From: Pseudopyrenochaeta lycopersici
Lineage: Eukaryota > Ascomycota > Dothideomycetes > Pleosporales > Pseudopyrenochaetaceae
Assembly (NCBI GenBank): GCA_003313425.1
Contig: NHZP01000071.1
Location: 218,245 to 282,244 of the forward strand
Direction: 5' to 3'
DNA: 64,000 bases
The notes under the pieces: generated by a model
Told to the model about the DNA's origin: nothing
What the model saw: only the letters and a program-made list of their open reading frames with translations
Databases searched by the model: none
Made by a program: the position numbers and the translations under genes
Shown here: piece after piece, positions 46,201 to 57,823 of the stretch
Layout: the number at the start of each line of letters is the position of its first letter
Position numbering within the stretch: the first letter of the stretch is position 1

Positions 46201-46610
46201 ACGCAACAAATAACTAAGTAAGGAACTTAATTACGTTAAGGTTAGACTATTTTTAGTTAAAAAACGAAATAGACCTGTGAACTATACACTTAAGCTACTA
46301 CTAGATGTAAAGATCTACCCCCGCTTCTATATCTCTAAGTTGGAACTAGCTGACCCTGCTATACTATTACAGAAAACATTCTAGTACAAACCTAAAGAAG
46401 AAAACGAGTTTAAAGTTAAGAAAATCTAGAGGTACTAATAGAATGGAAGAGTTAATAACCTGGAACTAAGCTTCAGTTACCTAGTTAAATAGAAAGGATA
46501 CCTAAGCGTAGAAAGTACGTGGGAACTGCTGGAAAATCTAAGAAACTGCTAAGAGAATATTAGAGAATATTAGGAAAGGGAGGAAAAGAAAAAGAAGAAA
46601 TAAACCTAGA
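43260..46610 (+). pseudogene. Element A pol with C-terminal chromodomain
   Basis: In order: protease active site VDSGA (about 43315-43330); RT with GFIRELQSLVGYPI, FIVLDLRGAYNLI, MPFSLTNA and the YxDD box reading YLNN (44375-44386, both Asp lost); RNase H TDTSDLALGA (near 44820); integrase zinc motif with CADCHKNK (near 45440); integrase core DISIDFI (near 45520) and LLTAYYPQTDG; and a chromodomain FSYLVK(W)KGY...ESTWE at about 46475-46535. The chromodomain marks it as a chromovirus, a group that can target methylated-H3K9 heterochromatin. About a hundred RIP stops make it dead. Confidence 0.88.
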
Positions 46611-46923
46611 AGGTGGAAGCCTGCCTAGGCTCCGCCAGAGTTACTAGTTAATCCAGGGCGCCTATAGTAGACTATACTATTAGAGAGAAACTAACTAAGG
46701 CATTAACGGCTGGACAAGAAGCTTCCTTAGCAAACTCTAACTCTCTGTTGTTATGCATCTCTAACGCAAGACATAACGCCTTCTTCTGCGCCCTTTCCTC
46801 CGCCTACTTTAAAATCGCCTTATTCTAAAGTAACTGCGCAATTATAGTTACTAGCAACTTCTCGTTATTATCTACCTTCTTCTAGTACTCGTTACGAGTT
46901 TTATCTAAAGAAGCCTAAGATAT
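46600..46923 (-). pseudogene. Antisense ORF of element A, homologous to that of element B
   Basis: On minus from 46923 (ATA, the ATG of element B mutated) it reads ASLDKTRNEY, KKVDNNEKLLVTIIAQLL, AEERAQKKALCLALEM, ELEFAKEAS and NALVSFSLI, with TAG/TAA where Gln would be. Amino-acid similarity to element B is maintained across most of the length in this frame. It slightly overlaps the end of pol. Confidence 0.6.
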
Positions 46924-47200
46924 ATTCACACACAGTTTCCCTAAACAAGTGCATTTAGTATATTTTAAGTTTAAATTTAGTATTATGTAATAAATAATAT
47001 TGTCCCTAAAATACTTATCGTAAGAGAATTTAGTAATAGTTTTAGCACAGAGGATTTTATTATAAAAACGCAGATTATAAATCTAAGACTTAGACAACAT
47101 TTTGTCTTACATTACTACAGACGCGGGGTACGCCGCCTTTAAGCTAATCTAGCTACACATCACGTGATTTGAGACGAATCCTAAAGAAGGAGAGGGATAG

Positions 47201-47593
47201 TGTTAGGATCTGGAATCCTGGACAGGGAGGGGGAGCCTTAGGTACTAACAGCCAGTCAGGAAGCGCTAGTGTTCTACTCTGTCACGTGTCACGTAACCGC
47301 TCGCTCTGCTAAGGACGAGCGCTCGCAGCGCTCGCGGCGAGCGCGACGAGCGCGTTATGTATATAGATTACTATAATAAACCCTTATAGCTTATTATATT
47401 TAACTTAATATTATACTCTATAGTATAGTAATAGTAATACTAATTATTCTTAACCCTTAGTACTCTTTACAGAAGCGCCCTCTTACTGTCTTAGTATTAA
47501 ACCCTCTTCTATCTAGTCCCTCACTCTATCCCAGAGAACCAACCTTGCTATCTCATTAGTTATCCTCACCGATAGCTTTTAAGATCTTTCACA
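47201..47593 (+). repeat. 3' LTR of element A
   Basis: 393 bp, TGTTAGG...TTTCACA, with the longer CGCTCG-rich U3 part. Same sparing of the first 140 bases from RIP. Confidence 0.93.
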
Positions 47594-48389
47594 CTAATAA
47601 GCTGCTATTAACGCGTAGTAGAGGTTAGGTTAGTATAAATTAGCTATCTAACTTTATTAAGCGTATAGACAGTCTAATAACGCGTTTTATCTAAGTATAT
47701 AATAGGCAGAGAGCTCTATAAAAGGATCTAAAGTTAGTTAATAGCTAGTTTAACTAAGCAGAGGAGATAAAGGTAAAGTATAGTATACTAGATAAAGATA
47801 TATTTAACTTTAATAAAGCTAGCTTTATAATAGATAAGATAATAACTTAGCTAGTTATAACTAGGTTAGAGAGGAGAAGGTAGCTAAAGGCTATCTTAGT
47901 TAGCTAGATAACTAATTAGCTTAGAGTAGTATAGCTAAAGCACTTTAATACTTATATAAAGATAAGAGTAGTAGGCGCGCGTTAGCTGCTTATTCTTAAT
48001 AGCTATAAGAGCTATTACTCTCTTAAATTTTAAGAGATCTATAGAGAGAGCAACATCTATACCCTCTAAATACTACTTTACTTATCCTATCTGCTGCAGC
48101 TTCTTAACGTTAGCTGCTTCTCTTCTCTTAAGAAGGCGTACAGCCGCTAGATAGAGAGCTTAATTAAGGCTTATATTAACTATATTACTAAGCTTAAATT
48201 TCTGCCTGCCTTTAAAGTAGTATTTAATTAAGCTTTTACTATAGTTAATATACGCTTAGTATTTTAAGGAGCAGGCCTTATTCCTCTCTAGCTAGACGTT
48301 GTCTTGTTAAGGCTAGATGTCTAGCTGCGTACGCTATTACTACTAGCTCAGTTAGGAGCTTAGGAAGGAGCTCAGCTAGGAGCTCTGTA

Positions 48390-49104
48390 ACGTATAGTTT
48401 CAGGTAATAGTACTTGCTTCACACCACAGATAATAGTAAAGGGATAGTTCTATATTACTATAGCTCAGATATAGAAGAGAATAATACTTATTATCCCTAC
48501 TCTGCGCAGTTAGCGCAGGTTTTAAGTAAGTCTTTTACGTTACGCGCTAGACTATAAAAAGGCCTAGCATAATAATACTATAATACTAAGATTCAGATTT
48601 ATAATACTTTATTATAGAGCTTTCCCTTCTAGGTAGTGTCTTAATAGTATTAATAGCCTTAATAAAAACTTAAAACTATATAAGAAAATAAGAAAAGAGT
48701 GTCTATATATATATGTTTTAATTACGCGTCCTTAACGCGTCTTATACGCGTTATTATTATATATTATAAGCGCCTTATATTTACGTACTTACCTCTAGTA
48801 AAGTTAAAGTAATTAAGACTTTTATTTATTAGTAATAAAGTAAAGACTTACTTTATAATAGTAGAGTTTTTCAGTATTATTATAATATTGCGCGGCTCTT
48901 TTACTCTATTATAATAATACTATTAAAATTACATACGTAACGTATATAACTCGCTTAATACTATAGTCTATTACTCTAACCTAAAATATATTAAGAAGTT
49001 ATACCTTTATAGCACTAGGCCTTTTATATAGGCTATAACTAATAAGCGTGTAAACTAAGACGTAGTAACTAAGACCTACCTACGCTGCGCGCAGAGTATT
49101 ACTA
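48390..49104. other. AT-rich RIPed DNA of unknown origin
   Basis: Very low CpA/TpG, no recognisable protein remnant. GTAACGTATA occurs near 48389 and ACGTAACGTATA near 48945, which may be ends of a small element, unproven. Confidence 0.35.
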
Positions 49105-49189
49105 TGTTAGGATCTGAAATCCTAGTCAAGGGGGAAGCACCTCAGGAACTAGCGACTAGTCGAGAAGCGCCAGTGTTCTACTCTGTCAC
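49105..49189 (+). repeat. Truncated LTR of the A/B gypsy family
   Basis: TGTTAGGATCTGAAATCC through CTCTGTCAC aligns with the first 85 bases of the LTR at 35440, then switches to unrelated GC-rich sequence. Confidence 0.65.
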
Positions 49190-49451
49190 ACTGTTACGAA
49201 CAGGAAGTGGGAAGGCGGCGGTTATGAGGATGTGGGAGGAGGCACGGACGACCGACGAGGAGACCGAGCCTCTGAACCAACCGATGACGCCAGGGTCACG
49301 TAATCCTACGAAACCCACGCCAAGACGGACTATGTCCTATAGGACGGAGACAAACCTAGAGATCCCAGAGGGGGCCTTATAGGAATCCTATAAGATAATT
49401 ATGTATATAGACTCGCATAATGTAGCCCTATAGTATACCGAGGTTTCCCCC
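49190..49451. other. GC-rich, un-RIPed segment
   Basis: Begins TGTTACGAACAGG, which resembles an LTR start, and ends near a TATGTATATAGACTCGCATAAT stretch similar in arrangement to the R region of the neighbouring LTRs. It may be a chimeric or second LTR. No TSD or end found, no credible gene. Confidence 0.35.
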
Positions 49452-49490
49452 GTGACGCACCACCCCGCGTAACGCACCATCCGAGCATGC
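49452..49490. repeat. Probable left terminus of the transposon at 49.5 kb
   Basis: Two direct copies of (G/A)ACGCACCA, 21 bases apart, precede the transposase ATG by about 35 bases. This repeats the doubled-subrepeat design of the other pogo ends. No matching right end was found. Confidence 0.4.
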
Positions 49491-49496
49491 AACACC

Positions 49497-50980
49497 AACT
49501 TTTCAATGCCACGTAACTCAACCAATATGGGGAAAATTGAGGATGCGCTTGCAGAAATCAACTCCTTAGGGCCTGTGGATAATATTCCTTATAGGGAAAT
49601 AGCTAGAAAGCATAGTGTTGTGCACACAACGCTGATAAGGCGCAGTTAAGGCACATCCACCTCGCGCGAGGTCAAAGCTCAAAACCAACAAAATCTCCAT
49701 CCACACCAGGAAAAGGAGCTCATCCTATACATCATCCAGCTCACTAAGCGAGGCGTACCACCTACCAGGGCTTTAATTCGAAACTTTGCATCTCAAATAG
49801 CTAAAAAGGACATTAGAAAGCACTAGGTTGATCGCTTCGTTAAGCAGCATAACGTCCATCTCACCTCTCAATATGCAGTTAGTATAGATAACAACCGCCA
49901 CAAGGCTAATTCCTTAGCAAAGTATAGCCTCTATTTTAAGCTTTTAGATAATAAGATTAAGCAATATAAGATAGAAGCTCAGCATACGTATAATATGGAC
50001 GAAAAGGGGTTCCTTTTAGGAGTAATAGGCAGGTCAAAGAGGATATTCAGTAAGACCTTATATGAGCAGGGCAACTATAGATCCTTCATCTAGGGTAGTA
50101 ACAGAGAGTGGATTACCTTAATAGTCTGCATCTGCGCGGATGGATCATCCCTAGAGCCTGCTCTGATATTTCAGTCAGCCTCATCCTCAATCCAGGACAG
50201 CTGGCTGCAAGAGTTTAATCCTAAGGATAATCAAGCTCGCTTTACCTTATCTCCCTCAGGATAGACAAACAACGATATAGGCCTAGCATAGCTAAAACAG
50301 GTGTTTGATCGCAACACCAAGGCAAAAGCTCGATCCTACTATCAATTACTTATCCTTAATGGCCATAGATCTCATGTTTCTATGGATTTTATTAACTATT
50401 GCGACCAAAACAAGATCCTCCTAGCTATCTATCCTCCTCACTCAACCTATAGCTTACAGCCACTTAACGTAGGCATGTTCAAGCATCTCTCATCAGCGTA
50501 CTCACAGGAGATCTCACAGTTCATGGAGAGAAGCCAGGGGCTAGTTTCTATCAGCAAAAGAGACTTCTATCCTTTCTTCAAAGCAGCCTAGGTAGCCTCA
50601 TTTAAAAAGGAGACTATCCTTAAGGCCTTTAAGGCAACTAGCCTATCGCCCTTTAATCCTCCACTAAACACTAATTTTTTAATTTTTAGATATCCTTTAC
50701 AGAGGACTAAAAATACCAGCAACTAATCCAGCTTACTACGGCCACTCTAGGAGTACCTCTAACGTCCGCCTAGGTCCCCCACGCAACACTTAAGGGAGTC
50801 TAATAGGATAGCAGAGCCTCCCCCTTCCTAATACACAGGGTCCCTAGACCCTAAGTCCCCTCAGCAGCTAGACACCCGCGCCTTAAGACAGCCTTAGAAG
50901 GACGTGCACCACCAAGCACCCTTACTAAGCAGCCAGAACCCTAGTAGGGGCGCCCCTAAACCTTAAGTTTCTAACACTAT
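49497..50980 (+). pseudogene. Fot-type (HTH-CENPB-DDE) transposase, RIP-inactivated
   Basis: From ATG 49497 one frame gives an N-terminal helix-turn-helix (IPYREIARKHSVVHTTLIRR), a CENP-B-type domain with LHPHQEKELILYIIQLTKRGVPPTRALIRNFA-like spacing, and the endonuclease with YNMDEKGFLLG, LLILNGHRSH (Asp changed to Asn) and YPPHSTYSLQPLNVGMFKHL. It continues through FKATSLSPFNPP to a proline-rich tail. Seven or more stops (TAA/TAG) all fit former CAA, CAG or TGG; typical Trp sites such as KH-W-VDRF and SG-W-TNND are hit. It represents a transposase family different from the elements at 33489 and 40291. Confidence 0.85.
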
Positions 50981-51199
50981 CTAACGCTATATTACTAAGA
51001 CTTAACAGATTACCTAGCTATAGAACACTATTACTACTGCCTTTGCAGTAGCTGTAGATTAACACGCTTAGGGCTATACTAACTGTTAAGAATCTAGGAT
51101 TACGGAGGAGCTGCAACAGAGAGTTATCTACGCCCTAACCTCCCTCTCCCTAAGCAACTCTCCTAGTAGCTCCCGCTAGAGCAGCGATGCTAGCTATAG

Positions 51200-51730
51200 T
51201 AACTCTAGGAGCCTAGACTTAGGACGCCGCTCTTAGGCAGACGTAGCTAGAAACCCCTAAATATTAGATAAGAGTATTAGCTAACCCCTAATCCCTACTA
51301 GGCCACGGCCTGCCCTACTAGCTAAGCTAAAAGAAGACAACTAAATCTTTATTACTATCTCTAACCTAGTAATACAACTGTAATAACCCTTACTATTTAT
51401 AGTAAGGTAGGCAATCTATAAGAGTATAGGAGGAATCGCCCTTAAAGACGTACCTACTGCGTTACCTATTAATATAGGCTAGGCTATTACCCTAGCTAAC
51501 TAGAATATTTAGGAGGAACTTCTAACTCTAGAAAACTAGGAACTTCTAATACAGGCCCTAGGCAGAGACGCAGTCAGAATCCTAGAGCGCTAGATTAACT
51601 ATGTAGTACAAGGAGTACCTAGCTCTTTCTAGACTCTTAATAGCACTAATTTACCTACTACTATCTAGCTAGTAGAAGAAGAGGTATACTTATAAATAGG
51701 TAAGCAGCCTACTCAGGTATGCCGCTAGGG
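51200..51730 (+). pseudogene. Possible LINE (Tad-like) ORF1 remnant
   Basis: Frame with PRPALLAKLKED, KSIGGIALKDVPTALPINIG, LLTLEN, ELLIQALGRDAVRILER and NYVVQGVPSSF. The order and the 'VVQGVP' block resemble the RRM-like part of fungal LINE ORF1 proteins. Gln codons are turned into TAG/TAA. No reverse transcriptase follows. It may instead be a tail of the preceding element. Confidence 0.4.
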
Positions 51731-51989
51731 AATGCCCCCCTCTCCTAAACTAAACCCTTTCGGGAAGTCATTGCCTCTTCCAGCCAAACCCCCTCGCATC
51801 TTATGCGACCTCTCTACGCGCACACATGTTACGCGTCAACGCGCTTTTGCTTGCTAACTTATTACGAACATCCTTCTCCCCAACTACTACAGCTTACTGA
51901 TTAGCTCTATCTTACTGCGTACTCCTTGTACTTCTTACTAGCCGTAGAGCTGCTATAACGGCTTAACTCGGATTAAGAGAGCTCCTTAA

Positions 51990-54900
51990 GCAGCTTAATC
52001 TCCACGTCAACGAGCCTGAGCCAGTTATTATCTGTCGCCTGTGTAAATTTACTCTGCATAGCACTAGTAAGTCTATCGCTGATTATGTGGTTAAAAAACA
52101 CAACTATTCTAGGTATATAACGAAGCAGCTACGCGAACTTCTTAAACTGTACAACATCCTAGGCCTAAGAGAGCTCCGCCTGCGACTAGACTACTCTCCG
52201 CCTTATCCCTATCTTACTAATTACCTTAGAAATACGTGTAAGCATTATAGCTATAAGACGACGAGCATTAACCTTATAGGTCGCTATTTATCTGCTAAGC
52301 ACGGCGTAAAGCGCAAGTCCTTGATATAGCTCCATGATCATGTTAGCTGAGGCCTGATGCTCTAAAGCTAGGACTATAATAGGGCGTACGGTTATTAGAT
52401 TGTGAAACAGGATTGTACATCTGCTACTCGCAGTTCTGTCGTCGACAGCAGCTTGCAACAGACCTCTGCACCGCGCCTGCAGCGCCTTAAACAGCTACAT
52501 CTTAAAGAACTTAAACGCATAAATCGTCGTCGAACGAATATAACTAATAACCTTGGCGGTTGCGACATAGCTTTGAACACGAACTAGATGCGACGCACTG
52601 GATAGGCGGAAACCTTTGCTGGTGCAGAGCGCAGGCTCCTTGTGCAGCTCGCGCAGATCCCTGTTGTTACGGTGCAGAATCTGCACCTTAGACTCTACGG
52701 AGGCGTAGACCTATACAGCTGCAAGGAAGATAAGTATAGACTAAGCCTTCTAGTCGCAGCGCTAGACTAAGTCTTTGATTAATATGAAGACACAGTCCGC
52801 TATACTGATGTTTTAATCTAGTGTCTGCTTTATAGTTTATACCCTGATCGCACGTATAAGGCGCCTTTTAAGTTAGTTAGTCGTAAGGTAACTACCTAAA
52901 GATATAGAAGGATCTTTAAGATAGTTTTCTGTTTCTGTGTACGCTTCTAGAGGCTGGACAAGTGCGCACGATAAAACCTTCTACGTAGGTCTCTTACTAA
53001 AGAGTAAGATGAGTTGCTGCACTAACTGTGGTTTGACTAGGCATGGTCCCTTATGCCCGAGATAAAGACGAAGGAGGTAGAGCCGCGCGCATACTAATTA
53101 AAATTAGGCCCTCTAAACTTAGAAACCTGGGAATTAATTTTAGAAGATAAGAGCGACGAGTCTGCCTCTGTTATTACAGACGATAGTAAGGAAGAGTTTG
53201 AATTAGCAGAAAGTCTACTAATAACTATATCAGAATTTAAGGAGCCTTCTAAAAGTTATAGTTTCTTAAAAAGGAATAGTAGAGAAGCTCTTTCTTGGGC
53301 TAAGTATATAAAGCGCCGCTAGTCTACTAGTATAGCCTACGCTGTAAGTGCTCTAGATTTAAGAAGGGATTATGAAACTCCTTAACCTTTTAAAAAAAAG
53401 GAGGCGACATAGAGTAGCCTACTAGAAGATATGCTCTTCTGCTTTATATATTTTCTATTAATAGAGGAATATAAGGATAGCACGCTGTCCTCTACCCTTC
53501 TGATATACTCCAGCGGTGTTCTTAGCTTAACTTAAGGTGGCTCTACATTCGAACGCGCGGGGAATTATACGTTAAAATTATCTGCTATAATCTATTACGT
53601 TTGAATAATTATCCTTAAAGCTACTCTTCCTTAGTTTGCTTATGTTAGCCTAGGTTAGAGCGTTAGACTACGCTATAGACAAGTAGAGCTCCTTAATTAG
53701 GCCTGTAGAAAAAATTTATACCTAAGATCGCTAACACTAATAAATAAGCTTCTTAGCCTACACAATTACAGGAGGGTAAGCAGTTACTTAGAAGGGCTCT
53801 TATTCCGCGTAACTTAGAGCTAAGACAGCTAGGTTATCTCTTAGGAAAAACATAGCCTTTCTATAGCAAAGTTCTGTTAGATCAGCTACAACTCTATTTA
53901 GGACACTTTAGCAGTATATAGTAAACTTATGTATAGTTAGAGTCCGCCAATCAATCTAGGTAGTATTCGTGACTATCTTACTAATACTTCTGCTAGCTAT
54001 TCCTTCGTGACTGACAGTGCGAATAGCCTCTTAGAATTATACCTAGAGCTATCTTACAGGGCTTCCTTAGCGACGGTTAATAGACTGCTAGCTAATGATA
54101 ACTGGGACGACTAAGCAGTCCGCTAGTACCTAGAGCTATACAGTTAAATAACTAAGCTAATAATATTATTACTGTATTTGCTAGGAGGACAGGCTCTAAG
54201 GGGAACAGAACTGTCAGCGCTTGAGCACTGTAATAGATCTTCAACATCTTATAGTGTATGTGTATATTCACGTAAGATAGCGCTAATCTTTAGGCACGCT
54301 AAGTCCTAGCGCTTAACTAATTATAAGTTCTACGTAGTAAGATTTATACTAGATAAAGTTAGTCAGCTTCTCTACTATTATCTTGTGTTCATTTAGCTAT
54401 TTGTATGCATGCTCTATTAAGAGTTCTACGCAGGGGACATTAATAGCACGCTTCTCTTTTTATTACTAACTGTTCTAAAAGAGCTATTAAAGACGTCAGT
54501 GCTTACAAAGGTACTTAAGCGTTAAACTACGAGCACTGTAGGTTTCTAATTAAGCGTTAGGACATATTAATAGCTAGTAATTACAGTAACTAATAAACAT
54601 ATTTAACACATATTAGAACCTTTTAACAGGCATAATAACTGAAGCACAAAGGCAGATCTAAATATAGTATATGCATGGCAGAGTAGGCACAGACTACTGC
54701 AAAGAGGTATGTTATATAGAATTAACGGTGCATTCCTGGATACGCTTCAACCTGCGCTGCTTAATATTTATAAATAGGCATTAAATAAGTAGCATAAGTT
54801 TCTGCAGCTAGAACCAGCAGCTTATAACGCCTGTATTAAGATAATTAAAGGTTAAAAGCGTAAGGTAGCGTCTTCTTCTAGCGATAGTTCTCCAAAACAG

Positions 54901-56660
54901 CGTTATACTACTTAGCGAACGGGCATAGATTCATCCCCACTAAATAAGTAAGCCCTCCTTAAGCCTATGCCACATAAGATCAGCTAAGGCCTGTAGGCGA
55001 AGGAAGTTAAAGTTACCTTTTACAAAAGTACACTAAAACAAGCATAGCTAGGTTATATACCTATCTTTAGTCGCCTAAGTTACTTTAAGCGCGACAGAGT
55101 AATTAAGGAGAGGAAAAAGATTTTAGCCTATATTACGAGCGAAGAAGCAGAACTTAACAGATACTTTAATTCCTGCTACTAGCTGCATAGTATAGATAAA
55201 GAGTTTATACGCTAGAGAAACGTTAGCTGCTAGCTTTGTTACGCAGACAGTAGGAAGATAGAGCCTGATTACCTACTTAAGCACTATAACTATTACTGTA
55301 GCTCCGCAAGAGCTTAATAAATTTTTAATTAGCTTTAAGCGCTTAAGCTTCCACAGCGCTTAAGGGGTGCTAGCTAGTGCGATTTATGCTCTATAACTGA
55401 ATTTGTGTGTGCAGATATTATTACAGGCGTCTGGCTAGGTAACGCCAAGTACGAGGCCGAAAGAAGTTATTAGAGAGAGCAGGCGGAGAAGTTACTTAAC
55501 AGGGATAGGAAATGCTAAATAAAGCTGGTAGTAAAGAGGACTATTACTGCACTTTATACTTATAATGAACATATCCTAGGAGCCTTTTTAATAGAAAGAC
55601 TTAGTGAGGAGAACAGAGTAGATATTATGGCGAAGAATTAGGTAGAGTTCTGGTTCTGGCAACGCGTCTCTCTGGGTAGCAGTACAGTCTTAAGGCTTCT
55701 TTTCGTGTTTAAAATACTTATAAGTACTTTCAACTTTAGATGATCCTAGCTATTAGCAACAAAGAGCCCTAATTTAAGCGTAATCTCCCTACTACTATGT
55801 AGTTACGGCTGGGACAACGACGATAAAGTATAAGGCTAGCATAACACGTTAAAGTAGTAGATAGGAAAATGTGGATTCTGTGCTAGACGCGGGCTTAAAG
55901 ATACTAAGATCAATTACAGTTTAAGCAACTGTAGGCGCGGGGGATTAACACAGCAGTTAATCTGTATGGGCGAAGCTATCTTTCTTAAAGGTTTTAAAGC
56001 AAAAGGTGGTTGTGCGAGGTGCGCTGTGCCTTAAGAAATTTGTAACAGGTAGGCAAAATTAAGCGACAGAGTCTAGAGAGAGTAACCTCTAGAACGTTAT
56101 TAATACGGGCGCTTAGTATACAATACAGTTATTAGGCTATACTAATGTACTAATACAAGGTACGCCTTTAACTTATTAATAATGATAGAAGAGGAGGGTA
56201 AGGAGGAGTACTGTGACCTGGATAATGTTAACGTGACCATGTAGCTATATAGGAAGTTAGTTGTTGCTAACGTTAAAGGTACTAAGATGCTGCGACAGCT
56301 TTAGGTATGGACGCAAATGCTATAAAAGGCACGCTTAGAGTACTAAGATTTTAGAGTACTTTTAGAGTTATTATAATAACACTAGATCTCTACTAAGTAG
56401 CTAGAGTACAATAATGCTGCAGCATATCAGCCCTAGTTCTTCTAATAAGTACCCTTAAAAATGTACTGTTACAAGAAGGAGCGAAGACATTAATTAAAAT
56501 ATACAGTTACTTACATTACGCGATGTTATTATAATTCTATTACTACTCGTATAGAATACGCATCCTTAACTTTTAGACAGGTAGACAAAGGCTTAGAACT
56601 ACTTAATAATGCTTTCTTAAAGACTTTGGCGTCTTAGTCTATAAGCAGCATGGTACTGCA
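51990..56660 (+). pseudogene. Telomere-linked-helicase-like (OrsD/DUF3505) protein remnant without helicase core
   Basis: Plus-strand remnant of a very large protein. It starts with an OrsD/DUF3505-type zinc finger: CRLC near 52035, VKKHNYSRYI near 52090, YLRNTCKHYSYKTTSINLIGRYLSAKHG near 52220-52300. Then come a middle region with LLGGQALRGTELSALEHCN (54175-54235), and C-terminal Cys-rich blocks CQLCY (55240), CDLC (55380), KCGFC (55870) and GGCARCAVPQEICNR (56005-56050). This order matches the fungal subtelomeric/mobile RecQ-helicase-type proteins. The ATP-binding and DEAH helicase motifs expected between the middle region and the C-terminal blocks are not seen; only about 200 bases lie there. 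Dozens of RIP stops. Confidence 0.6.
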
Positions 56661-56734
56661 GTCGTTAATCTTAACACGTATCCCCTGCAGTATTATACTA
56701 TGTACCTAAACTGTACCTTTAGGGTTATATTAGG

Positions 56735-56826
56735 TTGCCCCTAGGGGCAAGAATTAAGTTAGCCTCTAGAGGCAAGACCCTAGGGGGGTTAACAAGCGTA
56801 GGAAGTAATGCCTGCCCCTAGGGGCA
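56735..56826. repeat. Cluster of three GC-rich perfect palindromes
   Basis: TTGCCCCTAGGGGCAA (56735-56750), GCCTCTAGAGGC (56762-56773) and TGCCCCTAGGGGCA (56813-56826) lie within 92 bases in the non-coding gap after the helicase-like remnant. They keep CpA/TpG steps in RIPed surroundings. Confidence 0.8.
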
Positions 56827-56940
56827 AGATGCCTGTGCAAACAACGTAGCTTTACGAACTTTAAAACTTTATATAGCCTTCCTACCTACTACTCTATAGC
56901 GTGCCTATTCTATAAGAAGCTATTTTCCTAGGCTCTATTA

Positions 56941-57560
56941 TATAAAAACCGCTCCTATAAAACGCAAAGGCGATAAAACAGCTGTTAAGGGAAGGAAGAA
57001 GTAACGAGTAGAGGTGAAAGATGTAGACTCCGTTCACGAGCAGGCTGAGCTATATCAACTGGCTACTGCTAGGTTTCCAATCAATGTGCTTACTTCAGAG
57101 TAGACGACTGGCACCAACCGGTCCATCAACGAACACTACAAGCGCCGCCTCTGCCAGACATTCAGAGAAGTAGGCGTCCTTCGCAGAAATAAAAGCCGCT
57201 GACTGCAGGTTGCTTACACAAAAGCGCAAGTGCACCAGATGCTTGACTATCTTAGGCTGAGAGAAAGCGGAGTTCTGAGCGATCGTAGTAGCTAGCGAAC
57301 TAAGGGAGGAGATAATGCGGATTAGCCATCGTTCAAAGACTAGAGTAGCGTTGTTGGATAGAGGGCAGAACCTATAGCGTGCAACTATTAAGTAGAGGCC
57401 TTAAAGGAATATTTACATAGTTCTTAGTCTGCGCATAGGGGGCGGTAGTAGATTAGTAACATCTACGACAAAGGTTCCATCCCTTAAGCCGCAGCAGCTA
57501 AGACGAGCTAACCCTAACAGCAGACGCAAAAAAAAAGCTTATAGGTAGCTGTTATTAAGA
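56941..57560 (+). pseudogene. Unidentified RIPed coding remnant
   Basis: One frame reads basic IKRKGDKTAVKGRKK, then YQLATARFPINVLTSE, GTNRSINEHYKRRLCQTFREVGVLRR, YTKAQVHQMLDYLRLRE and a Gln-rich tail. Interruptions are TAG/TAA at Gln- and Trp-like positions. It could be the end of the helicase-like element or a separate gene. No family recognised. Confidence 0.4.
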
Positions 57561-57823
57561 GCTAAGTTTTTAGGACGGGCTCTTAAGTGGCCGGGACCAC
57601 GTCTAACCAAAAAACCTTGCCTAAATGCGAGATACTGTCGTTATTCCGCTACTAACTGTTAAAGTCTATAGGCAGGATATTTAAGTAGAAGCGTCTGCGA
57701 ACTAATACAGTCTTTGGGTCTAGTCTTGAGCGAAGACTATATAAGGAAGATTATCTACAATATGCTTGTAAGACTACGCTGTGTAATTTAAATAGCTACT
57801 AACACGGTAAGAGCTGTAAAAAG

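Larger units (their letters stand above)
40663..47593 (+). mobile_element. Ty3/gypsy chromovirus element A, complete but RIPed
   Basis: 6931 bp with LTRs at 40663-41028 and 47201-47593 and the duplication CTAAT (40658-40662, 47594-47598). The empty site is present in the related transposon at about 18350. The polypurine tract AAAGAAGGAGAGGGA (47183-47197) precedes the 3' LTR. Gag with zinc knuckle, protease, RT, RNase H, integrase and chromodomain follow in the Ty3 order. An antisense ORF lies before the 3' LTR. Confidence 0.95.
40291..48389 (+). mobile_element. Pogo-like element split by gypsy element A, right end lost
   Basis: Starts after TA (40289-40290) with ACGTGTCCTACAAGCG and two copies of the CACAAGCGAGCGCCGC-type subrepeat, then CACCCCACCAA. 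Host sequence is 40291-40662 and 47599-48389; the rest is element A. At 48389 similarity to the copy at 17987 ends abruptly, so the right end is replaced by other DNA. Confidence 0.8.
40489..48389 (+). pseudogene. RIPed pogo transposase interrupted by element A
   Basis: Frame starts at ATG 40489 (MSKRII) and continues LEEEVIVNYILNLD (CENP-B-type helix) up to 40662. It resumes after the retroelement with IFNFNKASF (first Asp block, D changed to N, near 47810), LLILNSYKSY (second Asp changed to N, near 47985) and YLLQLLNVSCFSLLKKAYS. Both catalytic Asp codons are lost by G-to-A change. The C-terminus breaks off at 48389. Confidence 0.8.

Noticed and set aside
40663..47593. Element A or B as a Starship giant transposon or virus-like cargo
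   Set aside because: LTRs, TSDs and gag-pol order fully explain them as Ty3/gypsy elements; no DUF3435 captain gene was recognised.
49104..49382. 92-codon frame in the GC-rich insert
   Set aside because: Starts inside an LTR fragment and has no domain; codon use looks random.
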